Source: Hypoxylon rubiginosum (taxonomy: Eukaryota; Ascomycota; Sordariomycetes; Xylariales; Hypoxylaceae). Taken from it: DNA of 64,000 nucleotides. Every line of letters starts with the position of its first letter. Within the stretch, counting starts at the first letter, position 1. Shown here piece after piece: positions 48,301 to 59,751 of the stretch. The stretch is from assembly GCA_902806565.1 (NCBI GenBank), contig CADCXA010000038.1, positions 1 through 64,000 of the forward strand, in the 5' to 3' direction. The position numbers and the translations under genes are program-made. The notes below the pieces were generated by a model. It saw nothing but the letters and a program-made list of their open reading frames with translations, ran no database searches and was not told the origin of the DNA.

Positions 48301-50153
48301 GTTCTGCACCTCATTAGGTATAAATAGGGAGAGGGCATGGAGTAATCTATGTCATCGACTAGATAGCATATGCAGTTTATATCATTCTCTCGGGCATACA
48401 AACTGCATGACTTTAGGCCGTGCATTGTACTACCTCGCCACTCCTTGCCGTCCCTTACTTCCCGTTCCGCTTCTTCACATTACGGAGCAGCTTCCCCAAT
48501 CAATTCGTCCACCGTCCTGCTGGGTCCATTGGGACTGGGGTAGTTTGATCGTGTTAAATGAGCACTTCATTTTGCGTTATTGGTTTTTTGAGGGGTTTAG
48601 TTTAGGTCCTTGCTAGAATCGATATCTGGTTTTCTGTGTTCTTCGTAAAGGTGTCTGCTGATGGTTTCGGTGTGGTCATAGATGGCTGACTCGCGCTCTC
48701 GAATTATAGGCCAACCCCTTTGTCGCGATTTCTTGCCGCTCGAGGTCGCACGGGACGGGGTCGCAGCAAAGGCCCTTTTGTCCGCTTCGGCTTTCTTTGT
48801 GAATGACCCGGGCTACACCGGCCCAGCGGGAGAAATATGCGATTGGATACTTTTCGATTCCTTGTCCAAGATACTTCCACACCGGTCTTGACCAGCTTGT
48901 CTACCTAGGAGGTAGGTATGTAGCGAAGGAATTATCTAGTATCTTTATCCTTTATGCCCTCCAATTTTAAGCATGTAACGCCGCGAGATGCCTCTGATCA
49001 GCAAAATAAAAGAAATTTATGTCTCTTGCTAAATAGCGACTCGTAGCGTTCCTGTCTTTAATCTTCACTCCAGCGTTGAAGTTTCAGGCCGTGAAGTTGG
49101 CTGCATCTACGATATGCGGCCGAGTCAGCCTCCGCAAATGGAAAGTTCTTTCGAAAAGCCATCGAAAAGCCACGCTGATTCCATTCAATAAGAAGCCAAT
49201 CATATAAGTATACTATCTGCATTGGACTTATTGTTACACATTGGTGTGGTAACACAACGTCCGATGGTTGATCTGTAGTCACACTAAGCACAATGGCGGC
49301 CACGCGGGGGTGAAAATTTCCTATACAGAATGTAGTTAGTGGTTGCACCGTCATATCTGTAAGGCCCAGCATCAAAGCAGGTACCTACATGGGGGGGATC
49401 CTCGCAACATTCTTGTCACACCGGTTTGCCTATATCCTTGTTTATCCCGCGCTGTCGTGCTGGGGAAGCCGACTTCATGCCTAAGTGGTTCGATTCCGGA
49501 CGTTAAGCGACTCAGAAGCGATCGGCCTTGATCCGATTATAACGAAGCCTCTAAGGATGAGAAACTTGGAGGTACGAAAACGTGATCCCTAGCAGAACTG
49601 CATTTCGGAAAACAAAGCCCTAACACCCGAGCAAGATAGATCACCTGCACTAGCGGATACAAGGAAAGCCATCACGCGGACAAAATCCCCTTAGAATCTC
49701 GCCGATGAGGCTGAACGGGGCTTTAGTAAGCCGCTTAGATCCTGATTTGCGTGTTACATGTCATCGGTTCATGCCATCGGCTTAAACCCCAGGGTCGTTG
49801 CAGCGTCTACCCCATCAACTAGACAAGGGGTTTTAATCCGAGCGAGCTCGGCAAACATGGCAACCCAATAGGTTGTGACTTGGATGATGGGTAAGCACAG
49901 AGTGAATTATCCGACTTTTGCTCTCCTTCCGACATATCCATAAGACGCTACATCCTTATGCGGCAAGTAGTAGATCACCTGGGGTGTTTTCATAGACTAT
50001 GGCCAAGTTTACTCTAGTATATAGGAGGACAAAGCGGGCCAGACTCTTGTCCATTTATGATACCAAGTAGCCATGGTCATATTCATATAGAGCATACTTT
50101 ACTCGTTTCATCTTGAATTCCGTGAACGTCCATAACTCGGTCTCTATCTAAGG
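45384..50153. other. 4.8-kb gene-poor region
   Basis: Short frames of 60-110 codons occur but none shows a motif or splices into a larger protein. A hairpin-prone GGCTGTGGCT-type palindrome lies at about 46,340-46,400. The ACCTACCTAGGTA word recurs near 46,840, 47,571 and 48,900. TATATA at about 50,018 could belong to the esterase promoter. Confidence 0.5.
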
Positions 50154-52124
50154 ATGTTCTCAAAAACGCTCCTAGTACTCGTAGGTCTACTCTGTCAACC
50201 CGGCTTGAGCCAGAGCGCTCCGGCGCCGGTTGTGGACCTTGGATATGCTATGTATCAAGGATTCTACAATGAAACATATGATATAAATATCTATAGGGGG
50301 TATAGCCTACCAAGATAACCATCTAAAGTGTGCATTAGCTCTAACTGTCTCCTAGGATGAGATACGCTGCTCCCCCGGTTGGCAAATTGAGATGGCAACG
50401 ACCACATCCGCCGACATATAATCGGAGCCAAGTGAATCAGGCGATTGATTATGGGTCTCAATGTCCACAGTCGAGGGAAAACGTTCCAGGGTGAGCCAGT
50501 CAGATAAATATCTAATGGGAGCAAGTCTGAATGTTAGATAGACCATCCCCACCCGTTCCATCAGGCTCCGAAGATTGCCTTTTTCTGAATGTGGTAGCAC
50601 CAGCAAGTAAGAAAAATTTGCCAGTTATGGTCTGGATCCGTGAGTTTGTCTATAACCCCTTTACCTTGGAATGCCCGTCCTGATGCGAACAGATGGCGGT
50701 GGGTATGGTTTAATGAACGGCTCCATTGACCTGTCGTCGATGATGCATACCAATGGAAATTCATTTATCACTGTCACACTCAACTACCGCCTCGGCGCCT
50801 TCGGTTTTCTCTCATCAGCCGAGGTTGCTGAATCTGGAGTGCTGAACGCCGGGATTCATGACATGCAGTCTGCGCTGCAGTGGGTTCAAAAGTACATTCA
50901 CCTCTTTGGCGGTAATCCCAGGCAGGTGACCATCGCCGGAGAGTCTGCCGGAGGAGGTGGTACTATGCTGCTTGCAATGGCATATGGAGGCGGCTTCAAT
51001 ACAGCTTTATTCCAGGGGGTCATCGCCTCAAGCCCCTATTTGCCTACACAATGGTAAGCCGAGCTTTTCATACACAGCCGGTAGTTATAAACCTACTCTA
51101 ATGTTAGATATTTAGGGAATACGACGACATAACACCTACTGAGTTCTACTACCAGTTTGCGGATACCGTGGGCTGTCTCACGGAAGAAACAAGAGGCGAA
51201 GACTCGATTTTTGAATGTTTAGTCTCGGCAGATACCGTCGACCTTCAAAACGCAAGTAGCATTGTCAGTCCATCAGCGCTCTACGGTCAGTGGGCCTTTA
51301 TCCCTGTCACAGACGGGACTATGCTCCAGGAACGGCCCATCAGCCAGCTTGTGGAAGGAGGGAATATCAACGGTATCCGTATCCTAACAAGTAACAATGC
51401 GAACGAAGGCCCAGCATTCACCCCTCCGGATATCGCAAGCGAATCTGCATTCAGACGTTTTCTGTTTGACACCTATCCACGTTTGAGTGAAGAAAATGTC
51501 ACTAATATTCTCGCACTCTATTCCGTCCCGGCAGACACTTCTAGCATCCTAGCTGATTCTGACGGCGAGAATCCTCCGTACTCAACAACAAATTCCCAGT
51601 TCGCTTTCGGCTGGCAGCAAGCAGCTACCAACCTCTATGCGGAAACAACATTCATCTGCTCGTCCTACTGGCTTGCTGACGCATTTGCAAAGAAAGAGGG
51701 AGGCAAAGCTTGGCGTTACCAGTTTTCGGTCCCGCCAGCGCTTCACAGCCTTGATCTAGAGCCGATGTTTGAGCCAGCAGATACTACGGGTGGAGGGATA
51801 GATGAAGTGTTCCGCACTGCCTTCCAGCAGCTTTGGGGCAACTTCATAGTGAACGGGGATCCGGCGCTAACGTCGGTGCAGATAGACGCCGCAGATCATG
51901 GAAACATCATGGCGGCGGGCTCTGGACTCTGGCAGCAGTGGTCTGGGTTGCCGGGCGAGAGCTCAATGCTTAGCATTAACATGACAGGAGGTGTACCGGC
52001 GAATAGCTCTTCGTCACCTCCATTGGAAGCAGCCTTTAAGATTGCGGAGGCAACTTCTTGGGAGGGTGGGCGAGGCGACAGGTGTCAGTTGTGGGCAGAG
52101 CTGGGGCCATGGATCGTAGCATAA
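50154..52124 (+). CDS. Secreted type-B carboxylesterase/lipase, five exons
   Basis: Exons: 50,154-50,299; 50,356-50,490; 50,542-50,639; 50,693-51,053; 51,116-52,124 (582 aa, phases agree). Signal peptide MFSKTLLVLVGLLCQPGLSQ. Family features in order: RYAAPPVGKLRWQRP, EDCLFLNV, the oxyanion loop H127-GGG-Y (formed across the exon 3/4 junction), NYRLGAFGFL, the nucleophile elbow GESAG (S211), NANEG (E344) and the ALHSLDL histidine (H457). All three triad residues of the cholinesterase/Candida rugosa-lipase-like fold are therefore present. The enzyme should hydrolyse carboxylic esters outside the cell; the natural substrate is unknown. All four introns are only 51-62 nt with GTRWGN/GTGAGN-type donors. 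The 3' end lies about 130 bp from a Helitron-like terminus. Confidence 0.92.
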
Positions 52125-52254
52125 GGGATTACTTCCGATATTTCGGTAGTCATGCTACTGGTACCAAAATAGGGGTGGTTGGTCAGTTAAAATAACAATA
52201 TTCAGTGCTCCTCGTGCAGTCTAGCTTCGTTATCAGGAAAGCGAGCACAGAAGA
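52125..52254. other. 3' flank of carboxylesterase gene
   Basis: Short non-coding stretch between the esterase stop codon and the Helitron-like terminus. It contains one ATAGGGGT word at 52,169-52,176. Confidence 0.4.
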
Positions 52255-52255
52255 A

Positions 52256-52290
52256 CTAGCTGCGCAACCCGTCCGCGCAAGCGCGGCCGG
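52256..52290 (-). mobile_element. Helitron-like 3' terminus
   Basis: Read on the minus strand, a GC hairpin (CCGCGC-TT-GCGCGG, 52,086 offset to 52,073 of the 52-kb line, i.e. 52,286-52,273) is followed 13 nt later by CTAG (52,259-52,256) and then T. A short GC-rich hairpin 10-13 nt before CTRR, followed by a host T, is the established 3' end of Helitron rolling-circle transposons. No Rep/helicase gene is in the window, so any element would be non-autonomous, with its body at higher coordinates. The 5' end (A|TC on the minus strand) cannot be fixed by eye. Confidence 0.5.
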
Positions 52291-52333
52291 GAGAATTACG
52301 TAATAAATAAGAAGCTTCTGATTGGCCCCGCCA

Positions 52334-52612
52334 CACCCCTAAGCCACCCACCACCACCACCGCCCCCCAACCACACCCACACCACACCCAAGCCACCCAC
52401 CAGCACCACCCCCAGCCACACCACCACCCCCTAGCCACACCACCACCCCCTAGCCACACCACCACCCCCCTAGCCACACCACCACACCACCACCCACCAC
52501 CCACCAGCCACACCACCACACCACCATACCACCACCCACCACCCACCAGCCACACCACCCCCCCCCCTAGCCACCCACCACCGCCACCCACCCACCACAC
52601 CACCCTCCATTC
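52334..52612. repeat. C/A-rich minisatellite (AGCCACACCACCACCCCCT units)
   Basis: About 280 bp of imperfect repeats built from CCACACCACCACCC, CCACCCACCAGCC and a 19-bp unit AGCCACACCACCACCCCCT. The opposite strand reads as Gly/Val/Trp runs in several frames, which is an artefact of the repeat and not a protein. It starts about 45 bp inside the Helitron-like end. Confidence 0.85.
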
Positions 52613-53052
52613 GGAATATCAGCTCAGCGAATAACGGCTCCACACGCCGTTCGCCAAGAAGTCCAGCCACAGCCAACCTAAGCTCTGATTAGCTAGCCAC
52701 ATCTAGGTGCACAAACGAAAAATTCTTCATAGAATTATTTAATCTTTTCCACCACCGCTTAAAAAGATTAATAATTTATATAGCTTAATAAAGCTTATTT
52801 TGCGTAACCTTTTAATACTATTTGTATCTTTATAAACCTTATTGCGATAAAATCGCAGAGGAAAAGGTCGAAAAGTGCAGGGCAATTCTAAGTATCTAAT
52901 TGGCCAATGGAATTGTGGCAATACTAATAAAATAAAGAGAAATTAATACAGTTTTACATCCAAACTGAATAAAGGCACTGAGATATATATACATGACTAA
53001 AATAAAATAAAAATACATCAAGACGTAGAAAAAAGAATTGCAAAAAAGTTAA
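52613..53052. other. AT-rich non-coding segment
   Basis: About 440 bp, clearly more AT-rich than its surroundings from 52,730 on. It could be the body/tail of the tRNA-like element that reads leftwards from 53,190, or part of the same Helitron-like unit. GGCAATTC and GGAATTG flank a GGCC-centred palindrome near 52,880-52,915. No gene is seen. Confidence 0.4.
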
Positions 53053-53126
53053 CACCTGGGTTCGAAGCTGCGCATTTGTCCTGAACAGTAGCCGCTGCCG
53101 CCCTGACACAGATTCGAACCCAGGTG
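53053..53126. repeat. 14-bp perfect inverted repeat carrying B-box-like cores
   Basis: CACCTGGGTTCGAA at 53,053-53,066 pairs perfectly with TTCGAACCCAGGTG at 53,113-53,126, with a 46-nt loop. Each arm contains GGTTCGAA, the core of the pol III B box. Confidence 0.7.
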
Positions 53127-53190
53127 CTACGAAAAACTCCGAGGCTCCTCGGGGGTTATTTCTAGCCCTCACCTTCTTCCCATTGAGCCA
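53110..53190 (-). mobile_element. tRNA-like pol III promoter, SINE-head candidate
   Basis: On the minus strand TGGCTCAATGGG (53,190-53,179) matches the A-box consensus TRGCNNARYGG, and GGTTCGAATCT (53,120-53,110) matches the B-box GGTTCGANTCC at 10 of 11 positions. The 58-nt spacing is wider than in ordinary tRNAs, and I cannot pair acceptor or T stems, so this is not a working tRNA. Internal A and B boxes followed by an AT-rich tail are the design of tRNA-derived SINEs. No second copy is seen in the window. Confidence 0.45.
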
Positions 53191-53723
53191 ATGGCTACTT
53201 TGACGCGCCTGTCCACCGCCCGGTTTACCCAGCAACGACGACATGACGACTGAAAAAGGGTCGTGCACTGGCGGTGTAGGTATCAAGAGGTAACTATTAA
53301 ACATTTGCTATTTCTCTCTCGCATGAGTGGTAGGGCTTTTGTAGGTACCCCTATTCCGACTAAAACCCGTTATAAGTCACCCCCTTAAAAATTCGAGATC
53401 TTCTAGCCCTCTTTTCCCGCTCGGATGTGCTACACAAGTAATTCTATAATGAACTAGGATGTCAATGTGACGAGCACGGGGAATTTATAATGAATACAAA
53501 CTCAGCCGAATGCAGCAGGCAGATAAGAATCATACTCTCACAGTGATGACAGCGGATAAGTCACAAACAACTACATAAATTCGACTTTGAGACGACTGTT
53601 TACGTAGGAGAAGCAGTAGGATCTAATATTCTATTTAATTAAGATGATAAGTTCGCATCCGATCTAGGTATCCGAGTAGCTGAGCGTAGAGCATAGTTGA
53701 AGCCCCGTGCCGGGCTCAGACGA
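53191..53723. other. Intergenic, 3' of MFS gene
   Basis: No gene seen. It holds the ACCCCTAT word at 53,347-53,354. Confidence 0.4.
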
Positions 53724-55435
53724 CTAGCTGTTTTTCCGTGCTGTGTTTTCGCTATTAGAATTATCTTCTCTTGCTGAATCTGATGGCGGTATAGCTTCCT
53801 CTATATCAGAGATCACCGGTTCTCTTTTAGGTACGTCGTCTTTCCTGATATGCCAACCTTTAGACCAACCTATCCAACCTGTCTCTCTTGGTCCCCTGGC
53901 TATACCGACAATAATAGCTACGCCAATGAACGCAATGTTGGAACTTCCGCTCCAAACCCAGCCTCCTTGTGCATACAGTCGATTCCCCACCGCAGTGCCC
54001 ATGATTTGCCCTGCAAATGCGAATACCATATACGCGGTGTTCACGCGGTTTCTCGCCCTAGGATCCAGGTTATAAACATTACTTCGATTTGCTGTGTGTG
54101 AGAAGTTTGTTCCGGAATCCATCATAATGGCGTGAATGATGGGACCTGCCACCGAAAATTCGCCGATGAAGGTCGATATCACGATACCGATAAATTCGAA
54201 AGCGAGGCCCAGAACGACAGAGAATAAGAACACGAATCTATCGGTGATAAGACGCGACCAAATTGGTGCGAGTGCTACGACGACGATCCCGATAAAGGCG
54301 AAACAGCCGATCTCGAGCGACGAATACTCGTACGGCGGCGACGCGAGCAGAAACGTAAGAGTGGTCCAGAAGGACGTGAACGCAGCGCTAAGGAGAAAAC
54401 CGATGATACACGCTTGGGTCAACAGGGGTTCTGTTACAACCATTACAGCCATCCCCCAGAGGACTTTGAAATAGTTCAGGCCTTTGTTCTTCGCAGGGTA
54501 GTCAGGGAGGAAGAAGAACAGCAATGCCAGCGTCAGATATTGCGCGCCCAATGCTAACCAGTAGATGTTCCTCCACGATGTGAAGTTAGCTACTACACCA
54601 GAGAGTACTCGGGCAATCAGCAGCCCGAGTGCCAATCCTGATACGACGACGGATAGCGAACTTGCGCGCCTGTGCGCTGGTGCTAGGTCGCCGACGAGTG
54701 GTAACATTAGTTGCGGTGTCACCGTTCTATTTGGATGTTAGACTAAGAGACAAGAGCAAATGATGATGTGGCAGTGAGCGCATACCCAACTCCGCATAGA
54801 AATGATAAGCTAAGGAACACGTTGTAATTGTTCGTGAGGCATAGCCCAATCCACTGCTGGAGTTTAGCTTATGTGACTTAGATAGTATATGCTTGCTTAC
54901 CATCGTTGCTGTCATCCATATGAGAAACAGGATGAAGGGTCGCCGTGGAACCATGTCTGCCAAAGGACACAGGAATAGCAGACCGACAGCATATCCTGCC
55001 TGAGACAAGGCAGCAATATCAGAGGCTCTCTCGTAGCTGACATTGAAGTCCTCGGCTAAGACGTTCAGAATCGGTTGCGGGTAGTAAAGGTTCGCAACTG
55101 TGAATGTTCCGCTCTATCAAGGGTTAGCTTGCCGAGCTGGCGACCGTCCGGAGAGAAGAGTATACAAAGGCCAGCATAATATTCATCGACAGAGTGAAGC
55201 GTGGTGGATTCTCCGGGTCATAGCGACAGCGCTGTGGCATCCAGTTCAGAATTCTCGTCACTTTGTTCAGCAAGTGGTTCTTCTTGGAGTCGTCCGGGAT
55301 CGCGACTGATGGATGTTGGGCGTGATGCTGCGTGACGGGTGCGGTTCTGTCTTGGCTTACGGCGAGAATGTCTTCAGTCTCGGGGCCAAATATGGGCTTT
55401 TCAGATTGATCTTCATCTTTGCTATTTCCCGCCAT
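53724..55435 (-). CDS. MFS transporter (DHA1-like), four exons
   Basis: Exons: 55,435-55,166; 55,113-54,901; 54,853-54,786; 54,726-53,724 (517 aa, phases agree; introns 52, 47 and 59 nt). The cytosolic N-terminus ends in LNWMPQRCRYDPENPPRFTLSMN, followed by TM1 (FTVANLYYPQPILNVLAEDF), SQAGYAVGLLFLCPLAD, the MFS loop motif VPRRPF, TVTPQLMLPLVGDLAP and RRASSLSVVVSGLALGLLIARVLSG. About twelve membrane helices are expected, with a Ser/Asp-rich cytosolic C-tail. The pattern resembles bacterial-type drug/metabolite exporters of the DHA1/NepI-like group found in many ascomycetes. The substrate is unknown. The 47-nt intron is near the lower limit for fungi. It is divergent from the next MFS gene, 1.9 kb away. 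Confidence 0.9.
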
Positions 55436-57304
55436 TCTGTTGCTCTCTGGTCCGTTGTTTTCCGCTTAGAGCTGTTGATCGTGGTGTCCGTCCTCCTATT
55501 GGGACCGGCGGTATCCCATTTGTATTTGGGGAAATCCGATATCGCTTACCAATAAAACAAAACTTCTATCAATATATACTCCGGTCTCCTTGACGCCAAA
55601 TGTCAAATGACAAGGTTCGTGCCGCTTCATACCTCGTTCTTCCCGTCTCTAAAAGAAACAAAGAAAGGCCTAACATCGGTGGGGGGGGTCAAAGGCGTTA
55701 GCCTTTTCGTCTGCCGGGTAATTGCTGCGGCCTTCGGCTCTTGGTTGTTGGCTACCGAAACTTGCATGCAGTGTGCATTGAACTAAGGTATGCCAATGCT
55801 GCGACTTACCGCTGGAGGTATCCCGTTTTCATCATCGTTATGGCTGTGGCTGATGAGACAGTATGACATGTGAAGTACCATTGCGACGCAGTGTCTGAAG
55901 TTGAAAATCTTCGCGACCAATCTGCCTCAACGCCTACCTAATTCGACATCCGCGGCCACTTCACTTGTGAGGCAGCTATGAGTTTTGAAGAGTTTGGTAA
56001 TCACCCGTCCCAAGAGCGACGCTTAGTGCTATGTCAGCAGTCCTCAAGCACCAATTGAGTCTCTAGATCGAAATTATTGACTTTTAGATGTGAGCTAACA
56101 ATTACATATCTGCTCCTTGCTTGAGGAACGAACTAAACGAGATTTCAGGGGTAACGCAGCCTTCACTTCAGTTACATACTACTAAGGTAGACAATAGACA
56201 TCTCACCTCAACGTTGATCAGCTCATGCATACGACTCATAGTCCTCTCTCCGGTCGCATCATTCTGGGTATCGAGTAAAGCAATTGATGCCGCCTCCTGA
56301 GCCGTGCCGCTTCGACTAGGCTATTTTATTTTAAGCCACATCATGTTACACAAGAAACCGAGCTTCAGGCTATTGACACCGAATATAACTGTAAGAACAA
56401 TGCTGTCCTTCCCCGTATATAAGTATAGTAATTGGCAGTATGTCATCGACGACTGTCAATATGCTCGAAGCATTCTTACATATGTACCTCTTGAGATTAT
56501 CACTTCGGCCAGAACCTAGAAGACGGATAACGTTGTCAGCGAGGATACGAACCCAGAGACCCACCCTTGCGATCCTATTCACGACTTACTCAAAACTTGC
56601 AGCCAACTCCTGATCACTGCTGTTATTATATTATATCTAGCCCTGCTTGGCGAATAGGGACTCGTCATTTTAAGGCTGTCTACTTATGTTAACTATGTGG
56701 TATCCACGATAACACGATAACCCATATCCAACCCGACTTACATCTCATCTATAATAGGAGAATGACAGTTGTCTCCGGCAATTCCTATAGGTAAGTCATA
56801 TTACCGTATCTGCGCCTACATTGATTGATAAGAAAACATAGGAACCACACGTATCATTGGGTATCATCGGACAATCATTCGCTTTTCCAATTGCTCCATC
56901 TTATCGTTCGGGATGGATTGCGAATAGCTCATAGGCTCAAACATGTATGTGCATACATAGTACCTACCTGGTAGCTACAAGCTGCACGTATCTATGCGGT
57001 TGCGCAAGTACCTGCATATATTCAACATGTCGAATGGATCCGGAGCGGCAATCGGCGATTCGCTTTACTAGAACGAGAAGGTCTTATCAGTTACACCGCT
57101 AAAAAGGCAGCGTGCCTGCGGTCCACCCTACCAGCGGGGGCAGACATAACGGGTAAGGAGGAATAGGTGCTTGGTAAGGAGGTACCTACACTTTGCACTT
57201 TGTCAATGCTACATGCAACTAACTTATCGGACTTTTGCATTTGCCTTCCCAACGTTTTCCGTATTCCATCTTCAACCGCATCGGATCGTATTACAAGCGC
57301 AAAG
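55436..57304. other. Divergent intergenic region between two MFS genes
   Basis: 1.87 kb with no credible gene. It must hold the promoters of both transporters. Short C/T-rich and ACCTACCT words occur, but no clear TATA box. Confidence 0.5.
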
Positions 57305-59313
57305 ATGGCGGTCACGGCAGCAGATGAGACGTCGCCGTTACTCGGAATTGAGAACGAAACGGCTCCGAAGAGAGCCAAGGCCGCGAAAGTCGCCGGTACC
57401 ATATTCGGCCCCGCCAATCGCATTCTGCTCGCCGGCTTCCTCATGGCTTTTACCCTGGGTATCACACAAGTCCCGTGAGTTCGACTGCAGCTATTCGGAT
57501 AGCTACCTAGGTACCTACCTCCTAAACAGTACTCCCGATGCTAATCACGGCCCTAGCATCATCTACGTGTTCCGCCTTATGGAATGCGACATCTTCTACA
57601 CCCACAACCCGCCGTTCGACGGCCCCGGCGATCGCTGTCATCGTCGGGAGATCAACGCCGGAACCGCAACACAGGTATCGGTACTCGGAATGTCCACCTC
57701 CTTTAGCGGTGTATTCAATCTCTTCATCTGCGGCTACTTCATCAAGCTTTGGGGTCCGCGGTGGGCATTCGTCTCACAGACCGCGCTTCTGGGTATAAGA
57801 GTCTCAACCCAGGTTCTCGGTGTAACCATCGGCGGCCGCACCGGTGAGATTATATTCCAAGCGTGCCAAGCCATCGGCGTCATCGGAGGTCCTCGCGGTT
57901 TTCAGTAAGTTCTTGGCATTACCTCCCGGTTATGTCTCAACTTTGCGCTGCTAATTAGATCGATACAGGTTGGTTCTCAACACCGCCGTTAGTGAGCTGG
58001 TAGCTGCAAAGGACCGCACTGCAGTTTTTGGTAGGCTACAAGGCGCGATAATGCTTGGAACTGCTTTTGGGTATCTCCGTAAGTTCTACCTTGGCGTTGG
58101 CGTCGCCATTATTACGGAGCTGAACTGACGATTTCTCAGTGGGAGGTGTGCTCGGCGACGTCTACAACATCAGACGCCCCTTCGAAACTGCATTTTTCCT
58201 TTATGTCGCTTGTACTATCTATGGGGCACTCTTCTTGCCAACAGGGACGGGAAATGAGATGACTAACCAGAAGAAGGGAGGTCGAGGTATCAGCGGTTTC
58301 TTCGCGCCCATCAAGGTGATTGCGCCTCATAAATACCGATTGGAGTCGGGCAAGGTCGTCAAGGTCTATAGCTTGGTCTTCCTTGCCCTAGGCATCTTCC
58401 TCGGCGTAGTAAGTCACTCACTCTCCTGAAGCGATATATATATCCGCGACAGCCTTCTCATGTTTATGCAGTTCGCCTCCGGGTATGCACCAATTCTCTT
58501 ACAAATGTACGCCACGTCAGAATTCAATTTCGGTACTACGGAGAATGGCTACCTCATGTTTGGAAACTCGGCCATTCGTGGCATTTTCTTGCTTCTCATG
58601 TTTCCCAAGATCATTTCTGTCGGGCGAATTTGGTTCAATGGCACATCGGCATCGGCGGAGACCAGATATACTGAGTCAGAGAGCCATATACCCATTAACC
58701 CAGAGGACTTCGAAGTCGTTGAAGGTGGGGAAGTTCCTCAAGAGCCAGTGCAGGCCCCCGATCCGGATGAAGAGGACTCAGGCACAGGCTTCGATCTCTT
58801 TTTCGTCAGGTGGAGTCTCGTCATAGATTCGATGGTGACCTTTTTCGCCGGATTCTCTACAAACGGTTGGCAGGTGTATCTTGGTAAGTTAGCCCAATCA
58901 TCCCATTCCATATTTCGACGGGTGTTGACTATAAATAGCGGGCTTCCTCTTGCCATTTGCTTCGGGGTCCGCGCCAGCAGCAAAGGGGGTCATGACGGAG
59001 CTATGCCCACCAGAACAACGACCAGACGCCATTAGTGCTATCACATTAGTGGAAAGCATGGCTTCGCTCCTAACACAGGGGCTCTTCGGCCTGATCTTCG
59101 CAGCTTTCTCTGAAATGGGCAAGCCGAGCTTAACATTTTTCTGCAATGCTGTATGCCACTATAAGTTTACGCGTTCTATGTAGCAAGTTGCTAACGCAAT
59201 CTTAGGGGTGTGCCGTTTTTGGTTTCGCCGTCTTGTTTATGGCATATTTACCGCCAGAAAATAGCAAGAGGATTGATGACGACGACGACTCAGAAACCGA
59301 GATTGAAACTTAG
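57305..59313 (+). CDS. MFS transporter, seven exons
   Basis: Exons: 57,305-57,474; 57,557-57,904; 57,969-58,078; 58,140-58,408; 58,472-58,883; 58,939-59,150; 59,206-59,313 (542 aa, phases agree; introns 55-82 nt). It begins with a short acidic dileucine-containing tail (ETSPLLG), then TM1 (ILLAGFLMAFTLGITQVPIIYVFRLMECD). Further features are CHRREINAGTATQVSVLGMS, WGPRWAFVSQ, RTAVFGRLQGAIMLGTAFGYLLGGVLGD, NIRRPFE, an acidic central loop (residues about 330-365, VVEGGEVPQEP..DPDEEDSG) and GSAPAAKGVMTELCP near TM10. The C-tail is DDDDDSETEIET. This is the fungal DHA1-like group often annotated as tetracycline-resistance-like or generic MFS. The ETSPLLG tail is the kind of signal that can direct proteins to vacuole or endosome, which is inference. 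The substrate is unknown. Confidence 0.9.
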
Positions 59314-59751
59314 ACCTCTAATATTGATTGAATATTCAACAAAGATGCATTAAAAGGGTTGGTGATACAAAAATAGACTAGACTGGGAGGGAGCATGCAT
59401 CTATTACGACGGATTAAACGAGACTGATATCCATAGGTTCGAGTGCAATAGACACATTTCAACTCATGTTGTACGTACTCTTTGATACAGATGAACGTGA
59501 GGAAGGAGCAGAGGTAAAGTTTCGACATGCCTGCCGTCTTACGAAACTAACGCGTCTGGTGCTTCGACATATTAGCGCCAGCACGCGTCGCGATGGGAAC
59601 AGTTTTGGCGTTCTGTTTTTTATTAAGCGACTAAACGTACAAATCAACATACCGCATATTTCGTATCGATCATTGTATTCTTCATCAACAAAACCGCTCT
59701 CTTGACATATACCCTTCATTTATCGAATAAACCCACTTTCCTGGCCTAACA
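59314..59751. other. Intergenic, promoter side of Nudix gene
   Basis: 438 bp between two same-strand genes. A 79-codon frame (59,466-59,705) has no motif. Confidence 0.45.

Noticed and set aside
48682..48891. 69-codon frame on the plus strand
   Set aside because: Overlaps an equally long antisense frame and shows no motif or splice partners.
49440..49520. tRNA suggested by a perfect GGTTCGATTCC
   Set aside because: No acceptable A box upstream, and the T stem pairs only over two or three bases.
52256..52676. Minus-strand frames rich in Gly, Trp and Val
   Set aside because: They are translations of the C/A minisatellite in several overlapping frames; no start context or flanking exons.
56520..56580. 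B-box-like GGTTCGTATCC on the minus strand
   Set aside because: No A box at proper distance and no T-stem pairing.
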